DNA of 64,000 bases from contig JADKFU010000005.1 in NCBI GenBank assembly GCA_016717285.1, positions 2,278,501 through 2,342,500 on the forward strand. Direction: 5' to 3'. The translations under genes were made by a program, and so were the position numbers. This DNA comes from Chitinophagaceae bacterium. Lineage in GTDB: Bacteria; Bacteroidota; Bacteroidia; Chitinophagales; UBA10324. Each line of letters starts with the position of its first letter. The first letter of the stretch is position 1. Shown piece by piece: positions 8,823-18,396 of this stretch. The notes beneath the pieces were generated by a model. That model was not told where the DNA came from. It did no database searches and was given only the letters and a program-made list of their open reading frames with translations.

Positions 8823-11279
8823 ATGCTAAAATCGCATACACTGCTGTTTGGATTTACATTAATCACTTCATCCGTTCTGGCTGATAAAGTTTCTTTACCT
8901 GCCATCCGTACAGTAACCGCTCCTAAGATTGATGGCGAACTGAGTGACGCCTGCTGGCAAAATATTCCTGCTGCCACCAATTTCATAACGCTTGCCCCTG
9001 ATTATGGTAAACCGGAAAGTCAGCGAAGTGAAGTGAAAGTTACTTATGACGATCAGGCCATCTACATTGGTGCATATCTCTACGATACTGATCCGAAAAA
9101 AATCAAACATCAATTATCTCAACGTGATGCAACCGATGCGCTGGCAGATAATTTTATTGTAGGCTTTGATACCTACAATGACGGTTTGAATGGTTATCGT
9201 TTCCTGGTAACAGCGGCAGGTGTTCAATTTGATGAAAAGGGTTCACCTTCCAATGCACATGATGTAAGTTGGGATGCAGTATGGCAAAGCGCTGCTGCTA
9301 TAAAAAACGATGGTTGGGTTTGTGAAATGAAGATTCCCTATTCCGCTATCCGTTTTCCATCATCGCCTGTTCAGGATTGGGGCATGCAATTCGGACGCAA
9401 CATCATACGCAATGGCGAACTCGATTTATGGAGCCCGGTAGATCCTAAAGTGGCCGGCATCATCAATCAATGGGGAACGCTTAAAGGTCTTGAAAACATT
9501 AAGCCTCCGTTGCGGCTCTCCTTTTCACCTTACCTCACCGCAGGTTACCAGGTTACACCCATCAGCAACGATCCTGTTGAATATGCAACTGATAAATTAC
9601 TGAGCGGTGGCATGGATGTAAAGTATGGCGTGAATGAAAGTTTTACGCTGGATGCTACTTTGATTCCGGATTTCGGACAGGTGCAATCCGATAATCTTGT
9701 ATTGAACATTTCTCCATTTGAAACCAAGTTTGATGAGAAGCGGCCTTTCTTTACCGAGGGAACAGAGTTGTTTAATCAGGACAATGGAGGCAGCTCCTCA
9801 CAATTATTTTATTCAAGGCGGATTGGCGGATTGCCCATTCATTATTATGATGTTCAAAGTGAAGTAAAAGAGGGAGAAATACTTATCAGGAATCCGTCAG
9901 AAACCAAACTGTACAATGCCACAAAATTTTCAGGAAGAACCAATCATGGTTTTGGTTTAGGCATTCTTAACGCGGTAACAAGGGCTACGTATGCTGAAAT
10001 AAAAAATGAAGAAACCGGTGAAGTACGTGAAGTGGAAACCAATCCCCTTTCTAATTACAACGTGCTGGTATTTGATCAGTCACTCAAATACAATTCAAAA
10101 ATAAGTTTTGAAAACACCAATGTAATGCGAAGCGGCAATGCACGCGATGCCAATGTTTCCTCAGTACATTATGATCTCAGGAACAAATCAAACTCATTGG
10201 AAGCGGTAGGATTTGGAAACGTGAGTATGCTATTTGAAAACGGAAACCAACCCATCACGGGCGGCTATTACCAGGTTAATCTGAATGATACGAAAGGGAA
10301 ATTCACGCCCTGGTTCTGGCATGAACTCATCACACCGGACTACGATCAGAACGATTTCGGCATTCTATTTTACAACAACCAGATGACCAACGGTGCCGGA
10401 CTCAGTTACAACAACCAGGAATTAAAAACAGGACCTTTCTACAATATCAACTTCTGGTACAGTCTCAATTATAAGACACTTGTAAAACCATTGGTGTATG
10501 AAGAATGGGAAACCAATGGAGGGTTCAATGGCACCTTTAAAAATTTCTGGAGTGCAGGCATTAATTTTTATTCAAAACCTGTATGGTACTACGATTATTA
10601 TGAGCCAAGGGTGGAAGGAAGAAAATATTACCATTATCCTTTCGGCTACGGCAGTGCGTGGATCAATTCAGATTACCGGAAGAAATTTTCAGCGAGCGCT
10701 TCCATAGGTTATGGTGATGCGCCCGGATCCGGCAATCCGTTTTATGAAGCATCCATCGCTCCGCTCTACACTGTGAATGATCACTTTTCAATCGGATATG
10801 ATTTATATGCGAGCAGTGATCATGGCACAGAAAGCTTTGTAACTATTGATGCTGCTGACAATATTATATTCGGAACGCGCACTACTTACACGGTTTCCAA
10901 TAACCTGCGGTTGCGTTATACCTTCAACCCGAAGATGAACGTTTCTTTCCGCGGAAGATATTATTGGAGCAAAGTTAACTGGGTGGATTATCAACTGCTT
11001 AATGAAGACGGAACGCTGGGTGAAACAGATTACACAGGCAACAATGATATCAACTTCAATGTATTCAATATTGATGCGGTATATGCCTGGGAGTTTGCAC
11101 CCGGAAGTTATCTGAATGTGATCTGGAAAAACAACATTCAGCAATACGACGATCTCGGAATGGATGATTACTTCGCCAATTGCACGAAGACTTTTCAAAC
11201 GCCACAAAGCAATGGCATATCTGTCAAGCTGATTTATTACCTGGATTATCTCTCGTTAAAGAAAAAGACGACATCCTAA
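8823..11279 (+). CDS. DUF5916 / family-9 carbohydrate-binding-like outer-membrane protein
   Basis: 818 residues with an N-terminal signal peptide (cleavage near SVLA-DK). Residues about 25-225 look like the CBM9-type domain (PKIDGELSDACWQNI, EVKVTYDDQAIYIGAYLYD, WVCEMKIPYSAIRF). The rest, with repeated aromatic-rich amphipathic strands, matches DUF5916 and looks like an outer-membrane beta-barrel. Members are common in Bacteroidota and function is unproven; a role in binding or transport of an oligosaccharide or peptide is only a guess. It stands alone between an M61 peptidase and a convergent hydrolase, and ends 7 bases before the latter's stop. Confidence 0.85.
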   Translation: MLKSHTLLFGFTLITSSVLADKVSLPAIRTVTAPKIDGELSDACWQNIPAATNFITLAPDYGKPESQRSEVKVTYDDQAIYIGAYLYDTDPKKIKHQLSQRDATDALADNFIVGFDTYNDGLNGYRFLVTAAGVQFDEKGSPSNAHDVSWDAVWQSAAAIKNDGWVCEMKIPYSAIRFPSSPVQDWGMQFGRNIIRNGELDLWSPVDPKVAGIINQWGTLKGLENIKPPLRLSFSPYLTAGYQVTPISNDPVEYATDKLLSGGMDVKYGVNESFTLDATLIPDFGQVQSDNLVLNISPFETKFDEKRPFFTEGTELFNQDNGGSSSQLFYSRRIGGLPIHYYDVQSEVKEGEILIRNPSETKLYNATKFSGRTNHGFGLGILNAVTRATYAEIKNEETGEVREVETNPLSNYNVLVFDQSLKYNSKISFENTNVMRSGNARDANVSSVHYDLRNKSNSLEAVGFGNVSMLFENGNQPITGGYYQVNLNDTKGKFTPWFWHELITPDYDQNDFGILFYNNQMTNGAGLSYNNQELKTGPFYNINFWYSLNYKTLVKPLVYEEWETNGGFNGTFKNFWSAGINFYSKPVWYYDYYEPRVEGRKYYHYPFGYGSAWINSDYRKKFSASASIGYGDAPGSGNPFYEASIAPLYTVNDHFSIGYDLYASSDHGTESFVTIDAADNIIFGTRTTYTVSNNLRLRYTFNPKMNVSFRGRYYWSKVNWVDYQLLNEDGTLGETDYTGNNDINFNVFNIDAVYAWEFAPGSYLNVIWKNNIQQYDDLGMDDYFANCTKTFQTPQSNGISVKLIYYLDYLSLKKKTTS

Positions 11280-11286
11280 CATTTAT

Positions 11287-12312
11287 TCAGAACCTTCCCT
11301 CCTGCACATCTTTCAAAAACTGAATCACACCCGGATAATAATGTTGCTGGTCATCCCACATCGCAAGGTGACTGCCATCAGGGCAATATAAATATCTTCC
11401 ATGCTTCACCAGCTTACTCATTTCTTCCATTTCTTCAGGATTCATGGTATCGTACTTTGCACCAACCATTAAAGTGGGTACATGAATGTTTTGCAAATCA
11501 TTCCAACGATCCCAATGCAGTAACCGTCCGCCGGTTTTAAATTCACTGGGTCCTTGCATCATCACATAAATGGTTGGATTAACGTGCTTGAAACTTCGCA
11601 TTAGAGGATCAGGATTGGGAACGATACGGCAGATGTGCTTATCATAGTATTCTTTCTGAACCAGTTCAAGATAAACAGGATTCTGGAAATCCCCTTTCTT
11701 TTCAAAAACTTCAAGTGAATCAACCAATGATTTCCGCATTTCGCTTCTGAGTTTATTATTGTATTGTTCGTAGCGCGGAATGCTGGCCACCATATTCGAA
11801 ACAATCAGTCCTTTCAGATTCTCCTGGTACTTCAATGCATATTCCATGGCAAGTATGCCACCCCAGGAATTTCCAAGCAGGTAAAAATTATCCTTGTTTA
11901 ATCCCAATGCTTTTCTAACCTGTTCCACTTCTTCCACAAACCGTTCAGTTGTCCATAAGCTGCTGTCGTCCGGTTGATCGCTGTAATAAGAACCCAACTG
12001 ATCGTATTCATAAAATTCGATGTTTGCTTTTGGAAAAAAGCTCTCAAAGCATTCCATGTATTCATGGGTCATGGCAGGTCCGCCATGCAGCAGCAATACT
12101 TTGATGGCTCCATTTCCAAAACGCTTGGTCCATACTTTATACTTCCCGTCTATTGTAATCATTTTGATGCCTGCCGTCTGCACCCCTGAATCAGTCACAT
12201 CAAGATAGCTGCAGTTATCCGTTGTAATATTCTCAGTAGCGACAGGTGTATTTTGTTTACACGCGGATAGAAAAAGCAGCAATACTATTCCTGTGCAGTA
12301 CAATGCTTTCAT
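11287..12312 (-). CDS. Proline iminopeptidase-like alpha/beta hydrolase lipoprotein (S33)
   Basis: 341 residues with a lipoprotein signal (LLLFLSAC, Cys18). Alpha/beta hydrolase fold: oxyanion HGGPAMTHEY, nucleophile elbow GNSWGG, acid in MVGAKYDTMNPE and catalytic His in CPDGSHLAMWDD. These are the features of the S33 prolyl aminopeptidase family, which releases N-terminal proline from peptides. The lipid anchor places it in the envelope, where it could act on peptides made by secreted proteases such as the M4 enzyme encoded elsewhere in the window. Exact specificity is not certain. Confidence 0.9.
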   Translation of the reverse strand: MKALYCTGIVLLLFLSACKQNTPVATENITTDNCSYLDVTDSGVQTAGIKMITIDGKYKVWTKRFGNGAIKVLLLHGGPAMTHEYMECFESFFPKANIEFYEYDQLGSYYSDQPDDSSLWTTERFVEEVEQVRKALGLNKDNFYLLGNSWGGILAMEYALKYQENLKGLIVSNMVASIPRYEQYNNKLRSEMRKSLVDSLEVFEKKGDFQNPVYLELVQKEYYDKHICRIVPNPDPLMRSFKHVNPTIYVMMQGPSEFKTGGRLLHWDRWNDLQNIHVPTLMVGAKYDTMNPEEMEEMSKLVKHGRYLYCPDGSHLAMWDDQQHYYPGVIQFLKDVQEGRF

Positions 12313-12444
12313 AGGTAATTATTTATTCGAAATATAAGTTTTTAAAAGGAAACAGCGACCAACAAGTTTTCAATTGGTGCAGCAGAACTCAGGAGCACTG
12401 GAAAAGACAAGGAAAATTTTTTGAGGAATTCTTCAATATACCTG

Positions 12445-13332
12445 CTAGGCTTCCGCCACCACTTCCTTCATCTTAGTGAGCTCCAATACTTTATCGCCAA
12501 GCCCTGCCAACTCATAAGAGTGAATCAGCGAATTGATCAATGCAAGAATAATCTCACGATTGGTACAAGGTAAATAATGAGAAGATTTGGGCGTTACATG
12601 CTGCTTTTTCAGAAACAACGTGATATCGTCACGCGAAAAAATAATACCCTTATTAAACGGGTTGATATAAAATAACAGGCTGCTTTTTATTTTCTGTTCT
12701 GATTCATCAGGGTCAATCAGGTCTTTGTGAAAAGACAATACAAAATGCTGCGGAAGATTAATACCATAAACGGGCATTTTGATTTTATCAGCAAGAATCA
12801 AATACAATACTGAGAGGGAAACGGGATTTCCCTTTTTCGATTCAAGCATAATATTCAGATAAGCATTCTGCGGATCGTGGATGTTCGTGGTATTTCCTGT
12901 AAATCCGTTGAGCTGATACATTACGTGGTTAAATACATTCACCTGCTCCAATGGCGTCAGGTTGTAATTCATCTCCAGCCAGATTTCTTTACTGAGCTTA
13001 TCGATCTGTGCATTGATCTTCGATACACTTAAATCGGGATATTGATAACGGGCGATGAGGATTGCGGCTTCGAGCAAATTATCCTGCCTTTTCTTTGCCC
13101 ACCGTTTCAGGTCTTTCAATAAAGTTTCAAACTGAATGAGGTGAATCAGTTCTTCAAGGCGATAGTGAAGGTTTGGATCGAAAGTTTTTTCCCACGCCTC
13201 TTCGAGTGAAGGGATAATGGCCGTTCCCAGTGTTATCAGACGATCTGTTACATGCCTGTAAACTTCCTCATCAGGATCATCTAACAGGTTGATAAGGGCA
13301 CTTAACTCATTTTCTTTCAGATGCGCTTTCAA
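12445..13332 (-). CDS. SirB1 / transglutaminase-like core protein
   Basis: 295 residues from a TTG start. No ATG is available and the start follows the topA stop by 18 bases, so translation is probably coupled to topA. N-terminal HEAT-like helices (EVYRHVTDRLITLGTAIIPSLEEAW) precede the Transglut_core2 region, with the diagnostic GNPVSLSVLYLILADK and YGINLPQHFVLSF. The conserved Cys of active transglutaminases appears replaced by Ser (PVSLS), as in the SirB1 family, so the protein is probably not catalytic in that sense. Function unknown. Confidence 0.88.
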   Translation of the reverse strand: MKAHLKENELSALINLLDDPDEEVYRHVTDRLITLGTAIIPSLEEAWEKTFDPNLHYRLEELIHLIQFETLLKDLKRWAKKRQDNLLEAAILIARYQYPDLSVSKINAQIDKLSKEIWLEMNYNLTPLEQVNVFNHVMYQLNGFTGNTTNIHDPQNAYLNIMLESKKGNPVSLSVLYLILADKIKMPVYGINLPQHFVLSFHKDLIDPDESEQKIKSSLLFYINPFNKGIIFSRDDITLFLKKQHVTPKSSHYLPCTNREIILALINSLIHSYELAGLGDKVLELTKMKEVVAEA

Positions 13333-13350
13333 ATGTGTGTCAGAACAGGT

Positions 13351-15726
13351 TTAGCTTCCTTTGCGTTTAAATCGGCCGAATGCTTTCTTAGGAGCATCTT
13401 TTGCTTTTTCCAGCAGCTCCATGCAGTCGTCCAAAGATAAATCCTTCGGTTCTTTTCCGGGAGGAATCTTCGCATTAAGTTTTCCACTTTTCACATAAGG
13501 TCCCCATTTGCCTTCCAATATGGAAATACCATTCTCTTTAAATTCTTTTATAACACTGGATGCTTTTGCTTTTATCAATTCAATGGATTCATCCAGCGTT
13601 ATCGTCATCGGATCCTGGTCCTTCTTCAATGAATAGAATTTTTTATCATGCAACACATAAGGTCCAAACCGACCTTCGCTCACCGTTACATCCAGGTTTT
13701 CATACGTGCCTGCAATGCGTGGCAATTTGAAAAGTTCCATCGCATCTTCGAATGTGATGGTTTCCAGATTCATCCCGCTGCGAAGCTTCGCATATTTCGG
13801 TTTTTCTTCATCTTCGGTTGCACCCACCTGCACCATCGGACCATAACGTCCCATTCTCGCAATAACTTTACGTCCGGTTTTTGGATCAACTCCCAGTTCG
13901 CGTTCTCCTGATACGCGTTCTGCATTCTCTAAAGTATTTTCCACGTTTTTATGAAAGGGTTTATAAAAGTCATCAATCATTTCATCCCACTTTTTCATTC
14001 CGTTGGAAATATCATCAAACTCACGTTCTATCTCTGCAGTAAAACCATAATCCATCACCGTTTGAAAATGCTGCATCAGGAAATCATTCACCAGCATGCC
14101 AATGTCCGTTGGAAACATTTTTGATTTCTCTGTTCCGAATGTTTCTGTGTCAACCACTTTCGTAACTGTATCATTCTTCAACTTCAGCATACGGTACTCA
14201 CGACGCAAACCTTCTTTATCCTTCTTCTCTACATAACCTCTTTTTTGAATGGTGCTGATAGTCGGTGCATAAGTTGAAGGTCGTCCGATTCCAAGCTCTT
14301 CCAGTTTCTTTACCAATGATGCTTCCGTATAACGCGCAGCAGGACGGGTGAATCTTTCTGTTGCATTCATCTCCACAAAATCAAGCACCTGGCCAACCGT
14401 AAGCGGTGGCAGCGTAGTAGATTCTTCAGTGGCAGCAACTGTAGTTTCCACCTTCTCGTCATCATCCACCGATTCCATATATACTTTCAGAAATCCATCA
14501 AACATCAGCACTTCGCCACTGGCCACCAGTTCTTCTTCTTTTACTTTAGAAATGGAAATTTTCGCCGTTGTTTTTTCTAATTGTGCATCACTCATCTGTG
14601 AAGCAATTGCCCGTTTCCAAATCAGGCTGTATAAACGTTGCTCATCATACTCTCCTTCTATTTCTTTGTTTTCAATGTAAGAAGGACGAATGGCTTCATG
14701 TGCTTCCTGTGCATTGGCAGTCTTTGTTGCATATTTTCTTTGCTGCGAATAATTCTTCCCGTATGATTTTACAATTTCATCATGAATGGATTTTAAAGCG
14801 GTTTCGGAAAGATTGGTTGAATCAGTACGCATGTAAGTAATCTTACCGGATTCATATAATCGTTGTGCCACCAACATGGTTTTTGCAACCGAGTAACCAA
14901 GCTTTCTGCTGGCTTCCTGCTGAAGGGTAGAAGTCGTAAACGGTGCAGAAGGGGATTTTTTCCCGGGTTTCACCTGCACATCCTTTACAGTATAATCAGA
15001 ACCGATACAAGCATTTAGAAATGCTTCCGCATCCTTTTCTTTCGATTTATTTTTCGGAAGTTCCGCTTTAAACGTTACTGCATTACCGAACTTATCTTTT
15101 GCTTTAAATAAAGCGATGATCTTATAACTTGATTCAGATGCGAAATTGTTGATCTCTCTCTCGCGTTCCACAATCAAACGAACCGCCACCGACTGCACGC
15201 GACCGGCAGACAATGATTTTGAATTAGAAATTTTTCGCCACAAAATGGGCGACAGCTCAAAGCCCACCAGGCGATCAAGTATCCTGCGCGCCTGTTGCGC
15301 ATTCACCATATTCAGGTCGATAAAGCGTGGATGGCTGACTGCTTCAAGAATAGCGGGTTTGGTAATTTCATGAAATACAATTCGCTTGGTTGCCTTCACA
15401 TCCAATCCCAATGCCTCACACAAGTGCCATGATATCGCTTCACCTTCGCGGTCTTCATCCGTTGCAAGCCAAACTTCAGCGGCATCTTTGGCAAGTCGTT
15501 TCAATTCCTTAACAACATCCTTTTTCTCAGCACTTATTTCATAAGTCGGTTCGTAACGGTTTGCTACATTAATAGCCTTATCCGACTTTGGTAAATCACG
15601 GATGTGTCCATAACTTGATTTAACAATATAATTATCATCAAGAAATTTTTCCAGCGTTTTAGCTTTCGCAGGACTCTCCACGATCATCAAATGCTTTCCG
15701 CCTTCTTTAGTTTTCTTCTTTGCCAT
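13351..15726 (-). CDS. topA: DNA topoisomerase I (type IA)
   Basis: 791 residues. Relaxes negative supercoils by single-strand passage. Toprim domain with VESPAKAKTLEKFL near the start and TDEDREGEAISWHL. The active-site tyrosine is Y298 in GKITYMRTDSTN. The C-terminus carries repeated topoisomerase C-terminal modules (GRYGPMVQVG, GRFGPYVLHD, GKWGPYVKSG), not the Cys4 zinc fingers of E. coli TopA, which is usual in Bacteroidota. It is the first gene of a two-gene unit with the SirB1-like protein. Essential housekeeping enzyme; the call is firm. Confidence 0.98.
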   Translation of the reverse strand: MAKKKTKEGGKHLMIVESPAKAKTLEKFLDDNYIVKSSYGHIRDLPKSDKAINVANRYEPTYEISAEKKDVVKELKRLAKDAAEVWLATDEDREGEAISWHLCEALGLDVKATKRIVFHEITKPAILEAVSHPRFIDLNMVNAQQARRILDRLVGFELSPILWRKISNSKSLSAGRVQSVAVRLIVEREREINNFASESSYKIIALFKAKDKFGNAVTFKAELPKNKSKEKDAEAFLNACIGSDYTVKDVQVKPGKKSPSAPFTTSTLQQEASRKLGYSVAKTMLVAQRLYESGKITYMRTDSTNLSETALKSIHDEIVKSYGKNYSQQRKYATKTANAQEAHEAIRPSYIENKEIEGEYDEQRLYSLIWKRAIASQMSDAQLEKTTAKISISKVKEEELVASGEVLMFDGFLKVYMESVDDDEKVETTVAATEESTTLPPLTVGQVLDFVEMNATERFTRPAARYTEASLVKKLEELGIGRPSTYAPTISTIQKRGYVEKKDKEGLRREYRMLKLKNDTVTKVVDTETFGTEKSKMFPTDIGMLVNDFLMQHFQTVMDYGFTAEIEREFDDISNGMKKWDEMIDDFYKPFHKNVENTLENAERVSGERELGVDPKTGRKVIARMGRYGPMVQVGATEDEEKPKYAKLRSGMNLETITFEDAMELFKLPRIAGTYENLDVTVSEGRFGPYVLHDKKFYSLKKDQDPMTITLDESIELIKAKASSVIKEFKENGISILEGKWGPYVKSGKLNAKIPPGKEPKDLSLDDCMELLEKAKDAPKKAFGRFKRKGS

Positions 15727-16044
15727 GCAACTGCCGATAAGTAACTATTACAAAAAATCTTCATCCTCACTTCGCCGCAAAGTAAAAAGTTTAACTGTGA
15801 ATAATCAAAATTTTTATCCTTTCTGAGAATGGGGCTCAATATTCAACTGTTGAAAGGCGTGAAAAACGAAGTCACTTTTCCTTATCTGCCAATACTGCGC
15901 GCAAGAGAGACTATTCGGAATGAACTACCAAAATTTTGCCCCTACGGGACAAGCGTTAGATTATGGTTGAAGAAAATTATTATGACAATTTATAGTCAAT
16001 CAATAATATACACAATGCATCTAAAATCATCGATGCTCATTTCT
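15727..16044. other. Intergenic region with one small palindrome
   Basis: No supported gene; the plus-strand ORF at 15829-16074 lacks any recognisable protein character and runs into the zinc-ribbon gene. It contains an imperfect palindrome at about 15936-15953 (TTGCCCCTACGGGACAA) related to the TGTCCC/GGGACA pair at 32477-32540. Confidence 0.5.
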
Positions 16045-16278
16045 TTAAAAATCGTTACGCCAAACGCCATCTGAAATTTTTTCCCTGATCAATTGCTTGC
16101 TGTTGCATTTTTTACATTGCGGACGGGAAAAAAATTTCTTTACAATATGCTTCGGGCAGGAAATCATCCCACATGTTTCGCATCGATATCTTATAATACG
16201 AGTGCCTGACGTAAGAAAAAGACCATGCTTTACTTCATGCTGCCCTGCTTCGCAATAATAAACTTCTCTGTTTGACAT
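16045..16278 (-). CDS. Small Cys/His-rich zinc-ribbon protein
   Basis: 77 residues. Metal-ligand clusters: YYCEAGQH, then YRCETCGMISCPKH (CxxC-x4-CxxH) and PQCKKCNSKQ (CxxC). This suggests two interleaved zinc sites, as in treble-clef or rubredoxin-like knuckles. The regular spacing makes it a real gene despite its size. No signal peptide, so cytoplasmic. It sits alone between topA and the saccharopine dehydrogenase gene. Function unknown; nucleic-acid or protein binding is possible but not shown. Confidence 0.72.
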   Translation of the reverse strand: MSNREVYYCEAGQHEVKHGLFLTSGTRIIRYRCETCGMISCPKHIVKKFFSRPQCKKCNSKQLIREKISDGVWRNDF

Positions 16279-16289
16279 GGAATGGTGAA

Positions 16290-16425
16290 TGGTGAATAGT
16301 GAATGAGCTAAATGAACTAATGACCCAATGATTAACGACCAATGACTTAAACTTATAAACTGAAGACTAACGACTAAGGACTAAGGACTAAGGACTAACG
16401 ACTAAGGACTACTCACTACTCTCTC
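16290..16425. repeat. Stop-rich heptamer array, copy 2
   Basis: Units such as GACTAAG and GACTAAC with a 7-base period (ACTAAGG ACTAAGG ACTAACG), then CTCACTACTC. Read on the minus strand each heptamer contains TAG. Because 7 is not a multiple of 3, consecutive units close all three frames. It lies at the 3' end of the saccharopine dehydrogenase gene. Confidence 0.7.
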
Positions 16426-17755
16426 CTCTCTCCTCTTCCACAAATCCAACTCCCAACAAATCCAGCTCCTGCAACACCGGCAGATAAACCTGCGACATCA
16501 CAGGAATATGAACACCGGTAAGGAAAATTTCAGATTGCAATAACAGTCGCACCATTATTCCCAATGGCAGTCCAACTGTTTTTGCCATGGCTGTATTCAG
16601 CACATCATCACCTTTCAAAATCATAGTGCTCAACTGCTGTTTCTTTTTACCTTCCATTTCATAGCGCACTTCATGACGCATTACAATCATATCGTTGTCG
16701 GAAGGTTGCATCATCCATTTTCGCTCCAGCAGATTTTGCAGAATCTGCGCGGGCGTTCCGTGATCCAACGGAATTTTTTCATCACTGAAAATTCCTAACC
16801 ATTCCAGCCGGTTCAGCACGCTGTTTTTCAGTCCGAGAAATTTTGCTGTTTTTGATTTTGCACTTTTGCCAGTCCATTTTTCCTTTTCAGGAAGATAGCA
16901 ATTCACCCAGTCCGCATACGACATCGCTTGAGAGTTATTTAATGTATAACTGTCGTCAGTCAAACCAAGCTGCACCAATGCATTCCATGCATCACAATAC
17001 CCTTCCTTTCGCAAAGTGGAACGCAAAATTGTTTGCACTCCTTCCAATCCATATTTTGAAATATAAGCCATTGAATCACGATTGGGATAAGATTCAAATT
17101 TTCCATAACCACTGATTTTAAATGCTTCTGTAGTGGTGAACATGCGGTGATAAGGAACAAATTTCTGCACGCCGTTTTCGAGATACTGCGCCGTGCTTTG
17201 TCCTGCCAGCACCACGTTTCTGGGATTCCATGTCACTTTGTAATGCCACGGATTATCATCTGATTCAGGCGCCACCAATCCTCCTGTTCCTGATTTAAAA
17301 GAAGTGATCCTGCCGCCCTTTTCCTGAATCGCATGAATCATTTTCATGGCGCTCATGTGATCAATACCCGGATCAAGACCCATTTCGCACATAAACAATA
17401 AACCGGCTCTTTTCACATCTTCATTCAACTGTTGCAATTCGGGCGTAACATAAGATGCTGTTACGAGGTGCTTTTTAAATGCAAGACAATCTTTGGCCAC
17501 TAAAATATGAAGATGCGGAGGCAGCATGGAGATGATAATATCATGTGCTTCAATTTCTGTTCTTCTCATTGTTTCGTCTGTTGCATCAAAAGCAATCGCA
17601 CGGCCAGCGGTATGGCTTCCCACCTTTGCAGATGCTGATGAAACTGACTGATCACCCACTGTAACGGAAGCATTCCATTCCAGCGCATGCTCAAGCAGGT
17701 AATGTATTAAAACAGTGGCGGAGCGTCCGGCACCTAACAACAGGATTCTGTTCAT
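16409..17755 (-). CDS. Saccharopine dehydrogenase family protein
   Basis: 448 residues from the ATG at 17755 (a GTG directly upstream is possible). N-terminal Rossmann domain with ILLLGAGRSA, then the saccharopine dehydrogenase C-terminal domain (MGLDPGIDHMSAMKMIH, FKSGTGGLVAPESDDNPWHYKVTWNP). The length and these motifs match the L-glutamate-forming saccharopine reductase/dehydrogenase group (LYS9-like), which interconverts saccharopine and aminoadipate semialdehyde. In Bacteroidota this would fit lysine breakdown; no partner enzyme is nearby. A TACTTTTG box lies just upstream. Confidence 0.9.
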   Translation of the reverse strand: MNRILLLGAGRSATVLIHYLLEHALEWNASVTVGDQSVSSASAKVGSHTAGRAIAFDATDETMRRTEIEAHDIIISMLPPHLHILVAKDCLAFKKHLVTASYVTPELQQLNEDVKRAGLLFMCEMGLDPGIDHMSAMKMIHAIQEKGGRITSFKSGTGGLVAPESDDNPWHYKVTWNPRNVVLAGQSTAQYLENGVQKFVPYHRMFTTTEAFKISGYGKFESYPNRDSMAYISKYGLEGVQTILRSTLRKEGYCDAWNALVQLGLTDDSYTLNNSQAMSYADWVNCYLPEKEKWTGKSAKSKTAKFLGLKNSVLNRLEWLGIFSDEKIPLDHGTPAQILQNLLERKWMMQPSDNDMIVMRHEVRYEMEGKKKQQLSTMILKGDDVLNTAMAKTVGLPLGIMVRLLLQSEIFLTGVHIPVMSQVYLPVLQELDLLGVGFVEEERGESSE

Positions 17756-17775
17756 CACTAAAAAAAATTAACTTG

Positions 17776-17783
17776 CAAAAGTA
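17776..17783 (-). promoter_or_regulatory. Bacteroidetes -7 promoter box
   Basis: On the minus strand the sequence reads TACTTTTG, an exact TAnnTTTG match, about 20 bases before the saccharopine dehydrogenase ATG. The -33 element is unclear. Confidence 0.5.
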
Positions 17784-17848
17784 ATCAACGCCAGGTTGAC
17801 GTTTTAACAATCACCAGAAAATGATTTTTTCAATTACGCAAGGATATC

Positions 17849-18343
17849 ATGAATATGAAAGAACTTGATCTGATTGTTCCCTATAAAGAACTGGAAGATA
17901 TCAACGAGTTGCCGGTTGAATTCCAACAATTATTAATGAAAGCCAAAGAAGCTATTGATGATGCATATGCACCATATTCCAATTTTCGGGTTGGCGCAGC
18001 AGCATTGCTTGAAAACGGAGTGGTTGTTAAAGGCAGCAACCAGGAAAATGCTTCTTCACCTGTAGGAATTTGTGCTGAAAGAGTTACGCTGTCTGCAGTT
18101 TCTGCGTCCCATCCGAATGTTGCCATTGTTGCGATTGCCATATCTGCAAAGCCATCGAACTACACACTTACAGCTCCTGTTGCGCCGTGTGGCATTTGCC
18201 GCCAAACGATCGCTGAATATGAAGAACGTTTTGAGAAAAACATTCAGATAATCCTGCAAGGCGAATCCGGTAAAATTCTCTGGATCAATTCGGCAAAAAG
18301 ATTATTGCCCTTTTCTTTCGGAAGGGATGATCTGAATCCATAA
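17849..18343 (+). CDS. cdd: Cytidine deaminase
   Basis: 164 residues, homotetramer-type length. Zinc ligands and proton shuttle in VGICAERVTLSA (Cys-Ala-Glu) and APCGICRQTIAEY (PCxxC). Substrate-side motif YAPYSNFRVGAAALLENG near the start. Deaminates cytidine and deoxycytidine to uridine forms in pyrimidine salvage. It is followed after 53 bases by an unrelated membrane glycosyltransferase. The C-terminal ending LLPFSFGRDDL is typical of the family. Confidence 0.96.
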   Translation: MNMKELDLIVPYKELEDINELPVEFQQLLMKAKEAIDDAYAPYSNFRVGAAALLENGVVVKGSNQENASSPVGICAERVTLSAVSASHPNVAIVAIAISAKPSNYTLTAPVAPCGICRQTIAEYEERFEKNIQIILQGESGKILWINSAKRLLPFSFGRDDLNP

Positions 18344-18396
18344 GTAAATAATGTATACCGGTAAAATTGGCTTGAAAGACAACCTCGACGCTTTTT

